Assembly (NCBI GenBank): GCA_947480015.1
Contig: CANKBS010000006.1
Location: 49,580 to 113,579 of the forward strand
Origin: Sphingobacteriaceae bacterium
Lineage (GTDB): Bacteria; Bacteroidota; Bacteroidia; B-17B0; Aurantibacillaceae
Reading direction: 5' to 3'
Length of the DNA: 64,000 nucleotides
This document shows, in pieces, positions 38,081-47,304 of this stretch (positions within the stretch are counted from its first letter, which is position 1; each line of letters begins with the position of its first letter). The notes beneath the pieces are model-generated. The model was not told the DNA's origin. It made no database searches and saw nothing but the letters and a program-made list of their open reading frames with translations. Position numbers and translations under genes: made by a program.

Positions 38081-39058
38081 ATGAAAACAAAAACCCTATT
38101 ACTTGGAATAAGCCTTTTTACATTAGGCTCAGGACTCGTTTTTACAGCTTGCAAAAAGAAAGAACCTACAAAAGTTGAAGATGTAGTGACCACTCCGGAT
38201 GAAAGTGGTCAAAGTGGTTCCGATAGTCGCGATACACAAAGTGAAAATGATGCCGCTGTAAATGATATTAATAATGTAGTGGTAGGTACTAAACTTTCGG
38301 GAAGAGGCGCTGATGCTGCCGGAATTAATGGTATTAGCGCTACACCTTGTGGTTTAACCATCGATTCAACTAATATATTAACCGGGACAATATTACTGAA
38401 CTACAATGGCACCACCTGCTTAAATAGAACCAGAACAGGAAGCATAAAACTCAGCCTACAAGGCTTTCCAAACATTAAATGGAAAAGCACAGGTGCTGTA
38501 ATTAAAATAGAGTACCTGAATTACAAAATTGCGAGAGCTTCCGATCAAAAATCCATTTTATTAAACGGGATACAGTACTTGACGAATATGAGTGGTGGAA
38601 CTTGGATCAATTTGGTACTCGGCACACCTAGCTTGGTTACAACTGTTACAGGTACCAATTTAAATGTAACCTTTGAAGATAATAAAACAGCCGTTTACAA
38701 CATTAATCGTAAAATGACCTATACGTATCCGGGTACCATCTTAACCTGCAAAGCAGAAGGTCTTGGCACTAACGGAACGATAAACAACCTCGAAAATTTT
38801 GGAACAACCCGTAATAACGAACCATTTACCTCCGAAGTTACAACGCCCATTATTTGGAATACCACGTGTGGAGGGGCTGTCATTCAAGGTGCCGTAAATG
38901 TTAAGGTGGCAGCCAAAGGCTTTGATCTTAAGTTTACTTATGGCGTTGACCCCAGTGGAAATCCGGTTACAGTAACAGCCAATAACTGTCCATATGGATG
39001 GAAACTTGAATGGACCTTAGCCGGCAAGACCAATTCAAAAGTGATTGGATACAATTAA
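38081..39058 (+). CDS. Lipoprotein of unknown function, tandem paralogue 1
   Basis: 325 residues from ATG 38081; the frame is open upstream to 38009 but the promoter box lies inside that extension. Lipobox SGLVFTACKKKE, then an acidic Ser/Asp-rich stretch (TPDESGQSGSDSRDTQSEND). The rest is beta-rich with conserved blocks shared with the next gene: TCLNRTRTGSIKL, MSGGTWINL, VYNINRKMTY, TCKAEGLGTNG, TRNNEPFTSEVTTPIIWNTTCGG and NNCPYGWKLEW. Three or more conserved Cys suggest disulfides. No enzyme motif is seen, and the function is not known to me. Confidence 0.75.
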   Translation: MKTKTLLLGISLFTLGSGLVFTACKKKEPTKVEDVVTTPDESGQSGSDSRDTQSENDAAVNDINNVVVGTKLSGRGADAAGINGISATPCGLTIDSTNILTGTILLNYNGTTCLNRTRTGSIKLSLQGFPNIKWKSTGAVIKIEYLNYKIARASDQKSILLNGIQYLTNMSGGTWINLVLGTPSLVTTVTGTNLNVTFEDNKTAVYNINRKMTYTYPGTILTCKAEGLGTNGTINNLENFGTTRNNEPFTSEVTTPIIWNTTCGGAVIQGAVNVKVAAKGFDLKFTYGVDPSGNPVTVTANNCPYGWKLEWTLAGKTNSKVIGYN

Positions 39059-39078
39059 TACCAAAATAAGAATAAATG

Positions 39079-39108
39079 AAAGTCCGGGAAATTTTCCGGA
39101 CTTTTTTT
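39079..39108 (+). terminator. Terminator after lipoprotein paralogue 1
   Basis: Arms AAAGTCCGG/CCGGACTTT with an 8-nt loop, then T's to 39108. Confidence 0.92.
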
Positions 39109-39157
39109 GTTTTGGATCATTATTCAAACTGAATTAATTATTAATTTAATTTTTTTA

Positions 39158-39165
39158 TATCTTTA
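39158..39165 (+). promoter_or_regulatory. -7 box (TATCTTTA variant) for the lipoprotein gene at 39196
   Basis: TATCTTTA, 30 bp before ATG 39196. Confidence 0.45.
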
Positions 39166-39195
39166 TCCGTAATATTTAGTGTATAGAAGGCAATT

Positions 39196-40155
39196 ATGAG
39201 TAGAAATAAGTATTTAATCGGTTTAAGTATCATTCTATCTTTTATTCTCGTATGGAGTTCTTCTTGTAAGAAAAAAAAGGAGTTTAAAGACGAAGACTGT
39301 CAGGACTTAGTTGACTGCCAAGCTAGTCGTGCCGAAAATGATGTGGCGATTTCGGATGTGAATTATTTAATTATGGAACGTCCCCTGTTACATGGTCGGA
39401 ATGAAGCAACCGATGGCTATTGGTCGGGCACTAAGCTGTGTGGCGCTAGTCTCGATTCATCTCAAATTTCGGAAGGGATTTTTAGATTAGTTTATGATGG
39501 AACGGTTTGCAATAATCGTAAACGTGAAGGAATCATCATGGTTAGCATTCTAGCATATCCATTAAAAAAATGGAAAAACCAAGGTTGTGTGCTTAACATT
39601 CAATACTTTGCTTATAAGGTAACAAATCTTAATTCCGGCAGAAGCGTTCAGTTTGACGGAACCCAAAGCATTACCAATGAAAGCGGCGGTACTTGGTACG
39701 ATCTTAAATACTTACATAAACCCGGCATTGTTCATAGCACCAGAGCAAGCGATTTAAAAGTTTCATTTAATGGTGGTGATTATGGAATTTATAACATGAG
39801 TCGTCGCGCTACCTATTCCATGACAGATACCGTCGTAAATTGTAAATTAGAAGGTACCGGAAGTGATGGTAATAATTCCGATATTGAAAGCTGGGGTTTA
39901 ACACGAAATGGCATTGCGTTTACCAGTCGCGTTACTTCGTCAATTTTATGGAGTAGTGCTTGTGGTATTCATTCACCTACTAACGGGGCTTTATTGGTAA
40001 AAGTAGATGGGAAACCTTTCGATCTAAATGCAAGTTTAGGGACAGATAGTAATGGTAATAGTTTTTCTGGAGGGGCAGGTAACTGTTCATATGGCTTTAG
40101 AGTAAATTGGGCGTATAAAAGAAAATCTTTAACACGGGTATTCCCTTATAATTAA
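39196..40155 (+). CDS. Lipoprotein of unknown function, tandem paralogue 2
   Basis: 319 residues. Lipobox FILVWSSSCKKKK followed by acidic EFKDEDCQDLVDC. It aligns through its whole length with the lipoprotein at 38081: VCNNRKREGIIMV, NESGGTWYDL, IYNMSRRATY, NCKLEGTGSDG, LTRNGIAFTSRVTSSILWSS and GNCSYGFRVNW. Both end in a short PYN/GYN tail. The two genes are head-to-tail with a terminator and a new promoter box between them, so they arose by duplication but are separately transcribed. Extra Cys residues near the N-terminus are specific to this copy. Confidence 0.75.
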   Translation: MSRNKYLIGLSIILSFILVWSSSCKKKKEFKDEDCQDLVDCQASRAENDVAISDVNYLIMERPLLHGRNEATDGYWSGTKLCGASLDSSQISEGIFRLVYDGTVCNNRKREGIIMVSILAYPLKKWKNQGCVLNIQYFAYKVTNLNSGRSVQFDGTQSITNESGGTWYDLKYLHKPGIVHSTRASDLKVSFNGGDYGIYNMSRRATYSMTDTVVNCKLEGTGSDGNNSDIESWGLTRNGIAFTSRVTSSILWSSACGIHSPTNGALLVKVDGKPFDLNASLGTDSNGNSFSGGAGNCSYGFRVNWAYKRKSLTRVFPYN

Positions 40156-40202
40156 AATGTTTTTTTTGACGAAGATTTTTACGATATTTATAAATTAATG
40201 AT

Positions 40203-40553
40203 ATGTTGATACGTGTTACAAATAGCCTCTCAAAACTTAAAGCACTAGGTTTGTTGTGTTCAATTGTGCTTTTTTTCAGTACCTGTACAAAACCCCTAAG
40301 CGTAAAATGGGTGAATTACGATGAAACAATTTGTGCCGACCGATGGGATCACGTACTAAATAATGAAAAACAAAAAGACATCATTGTTTCTTATTTAAAC
40401 GCACAGAGTATAAAAGTTTTCGAAATCGAGATTTTTGCCGATAAGGCTGCTGAAGCATGCACCAGCTGTGAATGCAAAACAGGTCGGACTGTAAAATGCA
40501 AGATTGGTAAAGGCGATTTGAATGACATTAAATCTTACGGATTTTACCAATAA
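40203..40553 (+). CDS. Small hypothetical lipoprotein
   Basis: 116 residues. Signal peptide with lipobox CSIVLFFSTCTKP. The mature part is about 85 residues with a Cys-rich segment AACTSCECKTGRTVKCKIG near the C-terminus, resembling a small metal-binding or disulfide knot, and a final helix (GDLNDIKSYGFYQ). I recognise no family. It lies in a run of lipoprotein genes on the plus strand. Confidence 0.6.
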   Translation: MLIRVTNSLSKLKALGLLCSIVLFFSTCTKPLSVKWVNYDETICADRWDHVLNNEKQKDIIVSYLNAQSIKVFEIEIFADKAAEACTSCECKTGRTVKCKIGKGDLNDIKSYGFYQ

Positions 40554-40594
40554 ATTCATTTTATTCTAAGACAAGTAATTTACTTCCAAAACAT

Positions 40595-41284
40595 ATGACC
40601 AAAACAATTTTAAGCCTAAGCTTTTTGCTCATGCTGAGCTTTGCATGTAAAAAGGAATCGACTAAAGATCCTGAACCCGTAACGCCAGTGAATACAGCCG
40701 ATCAAACCCTACCGGTGATAAGTTTACTTGGCAAAAAAAATGATTCCATCAGTCTTCAATCTTCCTACTCCGATTCGGGAGCAACAGCCCTTGATGATAA
40801 AGATGGCGATATTAGTCCATTTATTGTTGTTTCAGGAACAGTCAATACCAATGCCGTTGGCACTTATTTAAAAGAGTATAATGTACGGGATGCTGCCGGA
40901 AACATAGCAGTTAAAGCAACACGAACCATCAAAGTTAAAAACGACATCAATTATATGGCCGGCAATTATTTGGTAGCTTGTAGCTGTCAAACAATGGAGC
41001 CAGGTGTTTCTACGTTATCTAACACCAGTAATTTTTCAGCCTTAGTGGTTCCTTCTTGCTCAGTGAATGGTTCTTTTAATCTCAGTAATGTTAATAATGG
41101 GTTTGTTATACAAGCTTTTAATTTATCGGCCAATGCCACTAATTTAAGTGGGTTTAATTCCCCAGGTTCTTTAACCGGCACTATTTCAGTTAGTAAAACG
41201 TCGTTTACCATTAGTGCTTTGAGTTACGAAATAAATTATCCAAGCCGAATAAGGCAGTGCGAGAATGTTTATACCAAACAATAA
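40595..41284 (+). CDS. DUF5011 immunoglobulin-like lipoprotein
   Basis: 229 residues. Lipobox LSFLLMLSFACKKES. Residues about 45-115 are a DUF5011 Ig-like module with the typical YSDSGATALDDKDGDISP and NAVGTYLKEYNVRDAAGN sequences. The C-terminal half (120-229) is beta-rich with paired Cys (ACSCQTM, PSCSV). Such modules occur in surface-exposed binding proteins. It is the last of four lipoprotein genes and is followed by a bidirectional terminator. Confidence 0.8.
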   Translation: MTKTILSLSFLLMLSFACKKESTKDPEPVTPVNTADQTLPVISLLGKKNDSISLQSSYSDSGATALDDKDGDISPFIVVSGTVNTNAVGTYLKEYNVRDAAGNIAVKATRTIKVKNDINYMAGNYLVACSCQTMEPGVSTLSNTSNFSALVVPSCSVNGSFNLSNVNNGFVIQAFNLSANATNLSGFNSPGSLTGTISVSKTSFTISALSYEINYPSRIRQCENVYTKQ

Positions 41285-41310
41285 GAAAAGCTACACCAGA
41301 TAACGCACAT

Positions 41311-41348
41311 AAAAAAGCCACAAATTCGATAGAACTTGTGGCTTTTTT
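41311..41348. terminator. Bidirectional terminator between convergent genes
   Basis: Thirteen-bp arms AAAAAAGCCACAA and TTGTGGCTTTTTT with T-tracts on both strands, serving the DUF5011 gene (+) and the acyl-CoA dehydrogenase gene (-). Confidence 0.93.
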
Positions 41349-41362
41349 AATTTTAAAACAAT

Positions 41363-42547
41363 TTAATTGAAGGCGTTAAAGCCTGTAATGTCCATGCCTG
41401 TTATTAATAGGTGAATGTCGTGTGTGCCTTCGTAGGTGATTACACTTTCTAAATTCATCATGTGACGCATAATCGGGTATTCACCCGTAATACCCATGCC
41501 ACCATGTATTTGACGGGCTTCGCGCGCAATTTGCAAGGCCATGTTTACATTATTACGTTTGGCCATACTTATTTGCGCAGGTGTTGCACGATGCTCATTT
41601 TTTAGTACACCTAAACGCCAGGTTAATAATTGAGCCTTGGTAATTTCGGTAATCATTTCAGCTAATTTTTTTTGTGTTAACTGAAATGCACCAATGGGTT
41701 TACCAAATTGAACGCGTTCTTTGCTGTAACGTAGAGCTGAATCATAACAATCCATGGCTGCACCAATTACGCCCCAAGCAATTCCAAAACGGGCGCTGTT
41801 AAGGCATCCCAAAGGACCTTTTAATCCTTTGATGTTTGGAAAAATATTTTCTTTCGGAACTTTTACATTATCAAAAACCAACTCGCCGGTTGCACTTGCC
41901 CGCAAGCTCCATTTACCATGAGTTTCAGGGGTTGTAAATCCGGCCATGCCTCTTTCAACCACTATGCCTCTTATATCACCGGCTTCATCTTTTGCCCATA
42001 CAACTGCAATGTCTGCAAAAGGCGAATTACTAATCCACATCTTTGCACCATTTAAAATAACGTGTTTTCCATCACCGGCATCTTTAAAGTTGGTAAGCAT
42101 TCCTGAGGGATTGCTTCCATGATCAGGTTCGGTTAAACCAAAACAGCCCATGAGTTCGCCGGCTGCCAGTTTTGGTAGATATTTGCGTTTTTGTTCTTCG
42201 CTGCCATAAGTGAAAATTGGAAACATAACCAATGAACTTTGAACAGATGCGGTGGAGCGTAAGCCGCTATCACCGCGTTCCAATTCCTGCATAAGTATAC
42301 CATATGAAATTTGGTCTAGTCCAGGACCACCATACTCAGCTGGGATATAAGGCCCAAAGGCGCCAATTTCCGCCAAACCTTTAATCCATTGTTTTGGAAA
42401 AGTGGTTGTTTGACAAGCCTCCTCAACAATGGGGGTAACTTCTTTCTTAACCCATGCACGGGCTGTATCTCTAATTAATTTATGTTCGTCGCTTAAAAGC
42501 TCGTCCATTAAATAGTAATCGTGCGCTTGAAAATTATCGGATGCCAT
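41363..42547 (-). CDS. Acyl-CoA dehydrogenase, glutaryl-CoA-dehydrogenase-like
   Basis: 394 residues from ATG 42547. FAD-dependent acyl-CoA dehydrogenase fold with LMGCFGLTEPDHGSNP, GAKMWISNSPFADIAVVWA, SLRASATGELVFDNVKVP and the C-terminal QIHGGMGITGEYPIMRHMMN. The end, ESVITYEGTHDIHLLITG, matches glutaryl-CoA dehydrogenases, including the catalytic Glu in TYEGTHDIH. It should oxidise and decarboxylate glutaryl-CoA to crotonyl-CoA in lysine/tryptophan breakdown. The exact substrate is inferred. Single-gene unit on the minus strand. Confidence 0.9.
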   Translation of the reverse strand: MASDNFQAHDYYLMDELLSDEHKLIRDTARAWVKKEVTPIVEEACQTTTFPKQWIKGLAEIGAFGPYIPAEYGGPGLDQISYGILMQELERGDSGLRSTASVQSSLVMFPIFTYGSEEQKRKYLPKLAAGELMGCFGLTEPDHGSNPSGMLTNFKDAGDGKHVILNGAKMWISNSPFADIAVVWAKDEAGDIRGIVVERGMAGFTTPETHGKWSLRASATGELVFDNVKVPKENIFPNIKGLKGPLGCLNSARFGIAWGVIGAAMDCYDSALRYSKERVQFGKPIGAFQLTQKKLAEMITEITKAQLLTWRLGVLKNEHRATPAQISMAKRNNVNMALQIAREARQIHGGMGITGEYPIMRHMMNLESVITYEGTHDIHLLITGMDITGFNAFN

Positions 42548-42688
42548 AGTATATAAAATGTGTTGCAAATTTAACAATTAAAACAGCAAGGAAACAAGGT
42601 TTATAATCTTGAATTATAAACCTTACAAAAATCAGTTTTAAAAGCAATTCTATTGGGTTACAAGTATAAATTACTCGGCACAAATTAT

Positions 42689-42696
42689 TATATTTG
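42689..42696 (+). promoter_or_regulatory. -7 promoter box for the porP-porE operon
   Basis: TATATTTG, exact TAnnTTTG, 17 bp before TTG 42714. The spacing supports this TTG as start. Confidence 0.6.
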
Positions 42697-42713
42697 TTAA
42701 TAGTACCTATTAT

Positions 42714-43730
42714 TTGAAACCTAGGCGATACATAGCTCTTATCTTTATCCTATTGGCTGCTTTTAAATCTATTAGCCAGGATATCCACTTTTCGCAATTT
42801 AATGGTTCCTTATTAAACATTTCACCTGGATATACCGGTTTATTCAGCGCCGATTATCGCATTGGAGCCATTTACCGAAGTCAGTGGCAAACGGTGCCTG
42901 TTTCTTACCAAACCTTTAGTATGAATGGTGAAGCACGAATTAAGCCAAAACGTCTCGAAAAAGACATGATCGGCATTGGCTTGGTGTTTAACAACGATAG
43001 GGCAGGCGATGCCAGATATGGAAGCACGCAGTTTTATGCCAATGCAAATTATATTTATTTGGCTAAACCCGATAGCAGTCTCATGCTAACTTTAGGAATG
43101 AATTTGGGTTGGTGCCAGGTAGGTTTTGATTATAATAAAATGACTTTTGATAATCAATTCGACGGACTAGCCTATAACAAAGGCTTAGGAAGTGGTGAAG
43201 GTTTTGGCTGGACCGTTAGAAATTATGCGGATATTAGCTTGGGTTCAGCCATTCAGCATGTTTTAAATCGTCGTCATAAATTCACCTACGCTATTGGCTT
43301 GCATCATCTCACAAAACCTGTCATTACTTTTCAGGGAAACGATTTAAATATCCTTGATTTTAAAATGACCCATTGTTTTAGTTATAATACCGCTATAAGT
43401 GATCATACGGATATTATTGCTGAGGCACTTTTATCTTTGCAGGGAAAATATGTTGAACTAATACCTCATGTATCACTCAAATATTATCTTAATAAAAGAG
43501 AAAACCAAGCAGTCCTTGCCGGCCTGTGTTATCGGACTAACGATGCTGCTGTACTTCGTTTGGGTTACAGTTACAACCGATTGCAAAGTGGCATGAGTTA
43601 CGACATTAATGTGAGTGATTTTAATGCCGCAACCAACCGACGTGGAGGTTTTGAGATTTTTTTAAATTACATCATAAAAGTAAAACCTAGTTTTATTGCT
43701 AAAAAAAGAGCCTGTCCTGTTTTTATGTAA
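42714..43730 (+). CDS. PorP/SprF-family type IX secretion outer-membrane protein
   Basis: 338 residues from a TTG start. Signal peptide MKPRRYIALIFILLAAFKSIS followed by the family start QDIHFSQFNGSLLNISPGYTG. The rest is a beta-barrel with DYRIGAIYRSQWQTVPVSYQT, KDMIGIGLVFNNDRAGDARY and LRLGYSYNRL. PorP/SprF proteins are outer-membrane partners of the type IX secretion/gliding machinery, and many paralogues accompany specific SprB-like adhesins. The next gene begins 2 bp after its stop. Confidence 0.92.
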   Translation: MKPRRYIALIFILLAAFKSISQDIHFSQFNGSLLNISPGYTGLFSADYRIGAIYRSQWQTVPVSYQTFSMNGEARIKPKRLEKDMIGIGLVFNNDRAGDARYGSTQFYANANYIYLAKPDSSLMLTLGMNLGWCQVGFDYNKMTFDNQFDGLAYNKGLGSGEGFGWTVRNYADISLGSAIQHVLNRRHKFTYAIGLHHLTKPVITFQGNDLNILDFKMTHCFSYNTAISDHTDIIAEALLSLQGKYVELIPHVSLKYYLNKRENQAVLAGLCYRTNDAAVLRLGYSYNRLQSGMSYDINVSDFNAATNRRGGFEIFLNYIIKVKPSFIAKKRACPVFM

Positions 43731-43731
43731 C

Positions 43732-45708
43732 ATGAAATATGTAAGTCGCCTCATAGTGTTTAGTTTGCTTGGGTTTTGGTATTGCCAAAATGCCGGTGCG
43801 CAAACTAACCAAACGCTGAGGTCGCAAGCATATTATGCCAGTGAAGATAAGGACTGGTTTGCAGCGGCGCAATATTATGCCCGCTTGTATGCCCGCGACA
43901 CCTCAGATATTAAATTGCAGTCTAAATATGCCGATGCCAGTCGTTTAAATTTTGATCTGGATCTGGCTTTAAGTCTTTATTTGCATGTTGCCGCGCTCGA
44001 TAATGGCAAACAATACCCCCTTACTTTTTATTGGATTGGCGAGTTACTCAAATACAAACAACAGTACAAAGAAGCAAAAAAATGGTTTTCCAAATTCAAT
44101 AAACTCAAATTACGTCGCGAAAAATATAACTATTACAAACAAAAAACCATTATTCAAATGCAGTCCTGCGACCTGGCTCAGATTCTGATGAATAATCCTT
44201 TGAATCTGGAAGCTGAACATTTGGATGAATTGATCAATAGCAAACTAAGCGAATACGCCGCTTTTGAAAGAGATAGTTCCTTGTATTTTTCATCGCTGCA
44301 AATACCCGAAAAACGCTACACTAAAAATAGCGATAACGAAGGGGCCGATAAAAAGACAATTTACTTTAGTAAGATTTATAAAGCCGATTACCGCATGGGC
44401 AGTTGGAAGAAGATTAAAGCATTGGATACCCTGTTTAACGCCAATCAGTATCATACGGCTAATACCAGTTTTAGTTCCGATTACAAACAAATGATCATTT
44501 CACGTTGTCGAGCCGTAAATGCCAGTGAATATACATGCGACTTATATGTTAGTAATTATATGAATAATCACTGGACAGAGGCTATTCCCCTGGAAGCCCC
44601 AATTAATCAGCCAAGTGTGAGTACTACACAAGGTAATTTTGCTGAACTGGATGGTAAACCGGTTTTGTTTTTTTCGAGCGACCGTCCCGGTGGTGAAGGG
44701 GGATTAGATATTTGGTGTAGTTATAAAAATGCGGATGGTAGTTTTGCCCCACCCATTAATGCCGGTAAAAAAGTGAATACGCCTGATAATGACATTACAC
44801 CCTGGTTTGTGAATGAAACGAAAGCACTTTACTTCAGCAGCACCTGGCACCAGGGTTTGGGAGGCTATGATATTTTTAAAAGTCAATATAGTAATCATGA
44901 GTTTTCTGATCCTGAAAATGTTGGTTATCCGATCAACAGCAGTTTTAATGACGTGTATTATACCGTTAACAAAAACGGAAAACGCATCTACTTATCGAGT
45001 AACCGTGAAGGCTCTTTTTTTGAATCGAAATTAAATTGTTGTAACGATATATACCGTTTTAACTTAGATACGGCTAAGCCGGTAATAGTGGTCGACACAA
45101 CACATATTATTAAAGAACAACTCAAATTGTTGGTGCCTTTAACGCTTTATTTTCACAACGACGAACCCGATTCGAAACGATTAACCACAAGTACCACTAA
45201 AAATTACGAAAGCACCTATAATGACTATAAAGCCATGATGCCGCAGTATGTGAAGCAATACACCACGGGTTTAAAAGGTGATAATAAAGAGCTGGCCACA
45301 AATCGCATCGGGAATTTTTTTACCGATAGTTTGGATGAGGGTTTTGATGATTTGAAACAATTCAGTGTGATGCTTAAAAAGATCATGCTAAACGGAGAAA
45401 CAGTGAAAATTACCATGAAGGGTTATTGCAGTCCATTAGCGAGTAATGAATACAATACGAATTTAGCCAAACGTCGTATTAGTAGCTTGCGTAATTATTT
45501 TATGGAGTACGAGAATGCCTGGTTTCTAAATTATGTCAGTAATGAAACGGGCAATGGCGGTAAAATTATTTTTGCAGAAGAAGATATTGGTGAACTGCCA
45601 ATTAGCAGAGCAAGTGATAATGTGAAGGATATTCAGAATTCAGTGTTTAGTCCGTATGCGGCCTCAGAACGGAAGATCCAGATCATTGCCATTAGTTTTG
45701 GTAAATGA
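43732..45708 (+). CDS. PorE-like T9SS protein: TPR, WD40-like propeller, OmpA-like end
   Basis: 658 residues from ATG 43732; an in-frame ATG at 43696 would overlap porP. Signal peptide ends near CQNAGAQ. Residues about 20-130 have TPR-like helices (KDWFAAAQYYARLYARDTSD). Residues about 165-460 have PD40 propeller repeats (PVLFFSSDRPGGEGGLDIW, ALYFSSTWHQGLGGYDIFKS, KRIYLSSNREGSF). The C-terminal part is OmpA-like (KGYCSPLASNEYNTNLAKRR). The usual TD of the peptidoglycan-binding site is replaced by CS here, while the Arg is kept. Known relatives anchor the type IX system to peptidoglycan. It is co-transcribed with porP. Confidence 0.86.
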   Translation: MKYVSRLIVFSLLGFWYCQNAGAQTNQTLRSQAYYASEDKDWFAAAQYYARLYARDTSDIKLQSKYADASRLNFDLDLALSLYLHVAALDNGKQYPLTFYWIGELLKYKQQYKEAKKWFSKFNKLKLRREKYNYYKQKTIIQMQSCDLAQILMNNPLNLEAEHLDELINSKLSEYAAFERDSSLYFSSLQIPEKRYTKNSDNEGADKKTIYFSKIYKADYRMGSWKKIKALDTLFNANQYHTANTSFSSDYKQMIISRCRAVNASEYTCDLYVSNYMNNHWTEAIPLEAPINQPSVSTTQGNFAELDGKPVLFFSSDRPGGEGGLDIWCSYKNADGSFAPPINAGKKVNTPDNDITPWFVNETKALYFSSTWHQGLGGYDIFKSQYSNHEFSDPENVGYPINSSFNDVYYTVNKNGKRIYLSSNREGSFFESKLNCCNDIYRFNLDTAKPVIVVDTTHIIKEQLKLLVPLTLYFHNDEPDSKRLTTSTTKNYESTYNDYKAMMPQYVKQYTTGLKGDNKELATNRIGNFFTDSLDEGFDDLKQFSVMLKKIMLNGETVKITMKGYCSPLASNEYNTNLAKRRISSLRNYFMEYENAWFLNYVSNETGNGGKIIFAEEDIGELPISRASDNVKDIQNSVFSPYAASERKIQIIAISFGK

Positions 45709-45740
45709 TTTTTTTATGAAAGCAGCATTCTTAAGTTCAT

Positions 45741-47243
45741 CTAGCGTATCGTGTAAAGGGTATATAATTTTCCAATTTTCACACTGTCTTTGGCGCAAGG
45801 TATTTCTTTTAGGTAGTTTAAAATAAAATGCTCATCCAGGCCTTCTCGGGCCAAAAGGTAGTTTACTTTAAGTGAGTCAAATTTTTCTTTGTTTTTTTGC
45901 ACACTTGTTTGCCATGCATAATTCATACACCTTTTATTGGTATAAAGTGTCAAAGCTCGGGGCTTCGAAAAAACAAGGATCTCATCGTCTTTGACCTTAT
46001 TTTTTAAATACAAAAAAGCGAGCGAATCTTCTTTGTTTGAAGCCGTCCAGTTTTTATCGTAGCCGTATTCTTGAAAATTAGAAAAACAAAGAACTAGATA
46101 AAATCCAACAAATAAAACGGCCAGTTTAACAGCCTGTTTTTTTACAATCGCAGGTGTCAGTACTTTTAACCCTTCGTAAATAAACACTAAAAAAACCGGA
46201 AGTACCGGTAAAAAATAACGCAGTCCTTGATGCACGGGTAAAATAAGTATGAGTATACACATAAATAAAAAATACAATTCATTTATGCCAAGGTTTTTCC
46301 TTAAACGAAAATACAAGCCTATTATAGCCAAACCAAGGGCTGAGTAATCAATGATCTTCATTGAATATTCCCAAAACAAACCTGGTGTATTGTATTGAAA
46401 AATACTTTCACAAAGATTCAGCAAATAAGCCGAATTAAAAACTAAGGTCGTAACGAGTGTATTCTCGGGATAATGAAATAGGTTTTTATAAAAGTCGCCT
46501 GATGAATTAGTTGTATGAAAGATAGTGGAGACAAGTAATTCATATAATAAGACAAACCCAATTATGATTTTTAATGAGGCTGATTGAGAAAGAAACGTAA
46601 AATTAAATTGTTTTTTAGATAGCGCTTTTGTTGATTCAGAAACGACTAAAAACACTTCTGCAAAAAGAAGTATAATACCCTGCGATCTGATTAAAACTGT
46701 CATACACAGCACTAGCACTATACTTAGGAGTCTTGACATGGAAATTATTTCGCTTTGCCTGAGCCATAAATACCAACTCACAAATAACACCAGCGGTATG
46801 TCAGAAAGCACATAACTTTTAAGTGCCATCATACCACCGCAATAAACACCTAATATTGCTAAGCATACGGCTATAGGAGATGACATGTGTTTTTTTAAGA
46901 AGCCATAAAAAACAAAGAGACTTCCGGTAAACACAAGGCTTATTAAATACAACATGGCCGGAATAGAAAGGCCAAATAATTTTATTACAGGAGCTAAAAG
47001 AAGTGGAAAACCGGGCGGGTAGGAAGGAGGAGCGTAATCGGTATTTAAGTCATTATAAATGTAATTCGATTGGCTGTAAGGCAAGCCATCGGCTATGTTT
47101 TCGGCTTCCTTAATGTATTGCGCATAATCGTCGCCCCACGATTGTTGGGTATGGATGCCAATAAAAAATAAAGGCACAGCAAATAAACTTAAAATGAAAT
47201 AAGGGTAATATGGTTTAAGTTTTTCCTTCACCGCTGAGAACAT
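45741..47243 (-). CDS. GT39/ArnT-like integral-membrane glycosyltransferase
   Basis: 500 residues from ATG 47243, preferred over a TTG at 47267. About ten transmembrane helices. The first periplasmic loop after helix 1 has the acidic QQSWGDDYAQYIKEAEN and TDYAPPSYPPGFPLLL, typical of PMT/ArnT/GT39 enzymes that use lipid-linked sugars. A soluble C-terminal domain of about 110 residues follows. The acceptor (lipid A, protein or glycan) is not known. It lies 61 bp downstream of the permease gene on the same strand. Confidence 0.82.
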   Translation of the reverse strand: MFSAVKEKLKPYYPYFILSLFAVPLFFIGIHTQQSWGDDYAQYIKEAENIADGLPYSQSNYIYNDLNTDYAPPSYPPGFPLLLAPVIKLFGLSIPAMLYLISLVFTGSLFVFYGFLKKHMSSPIAVCLAILGVYCGGMMALKSYVLSDIPLVLFVSWYLWLRQSEIISMSRLLSIVLVLCMTVLIRSQGIILLFAEVFLVVSESTKALSKKQFNFTFLSQSASLKIIIGFVLLYELLVSTIFHTTNSSGDFYKNLFHYPENTLVTTLVFNSAYLLNLCESIFQYNTPGLFWEYSMKIIDYSALGLAIIGLYFRLRKNLGINELYFLFMCILILILPVHQGLRYFLPVLPVFLVFIYEGLKVLTPAIVKKQAVKLAVLFVGFYLVLCFSNFQEYGYDKNWTASNKEDSLAFLYLKNKVKDDEILVFSKPRALTLYTNKRCMNYAWQTSVQKNKEKFDSLKVNYLLAREGLDEHFILNYLKEIPCAKDSVKIGKLYTLYTIR

Positions 47244-47304
47244 TAATTTAAAAGTTAAAGAAAGCAATAAAAAAGAAGAATGAAAATGAAAGCTTTACAA
47301 TTGT

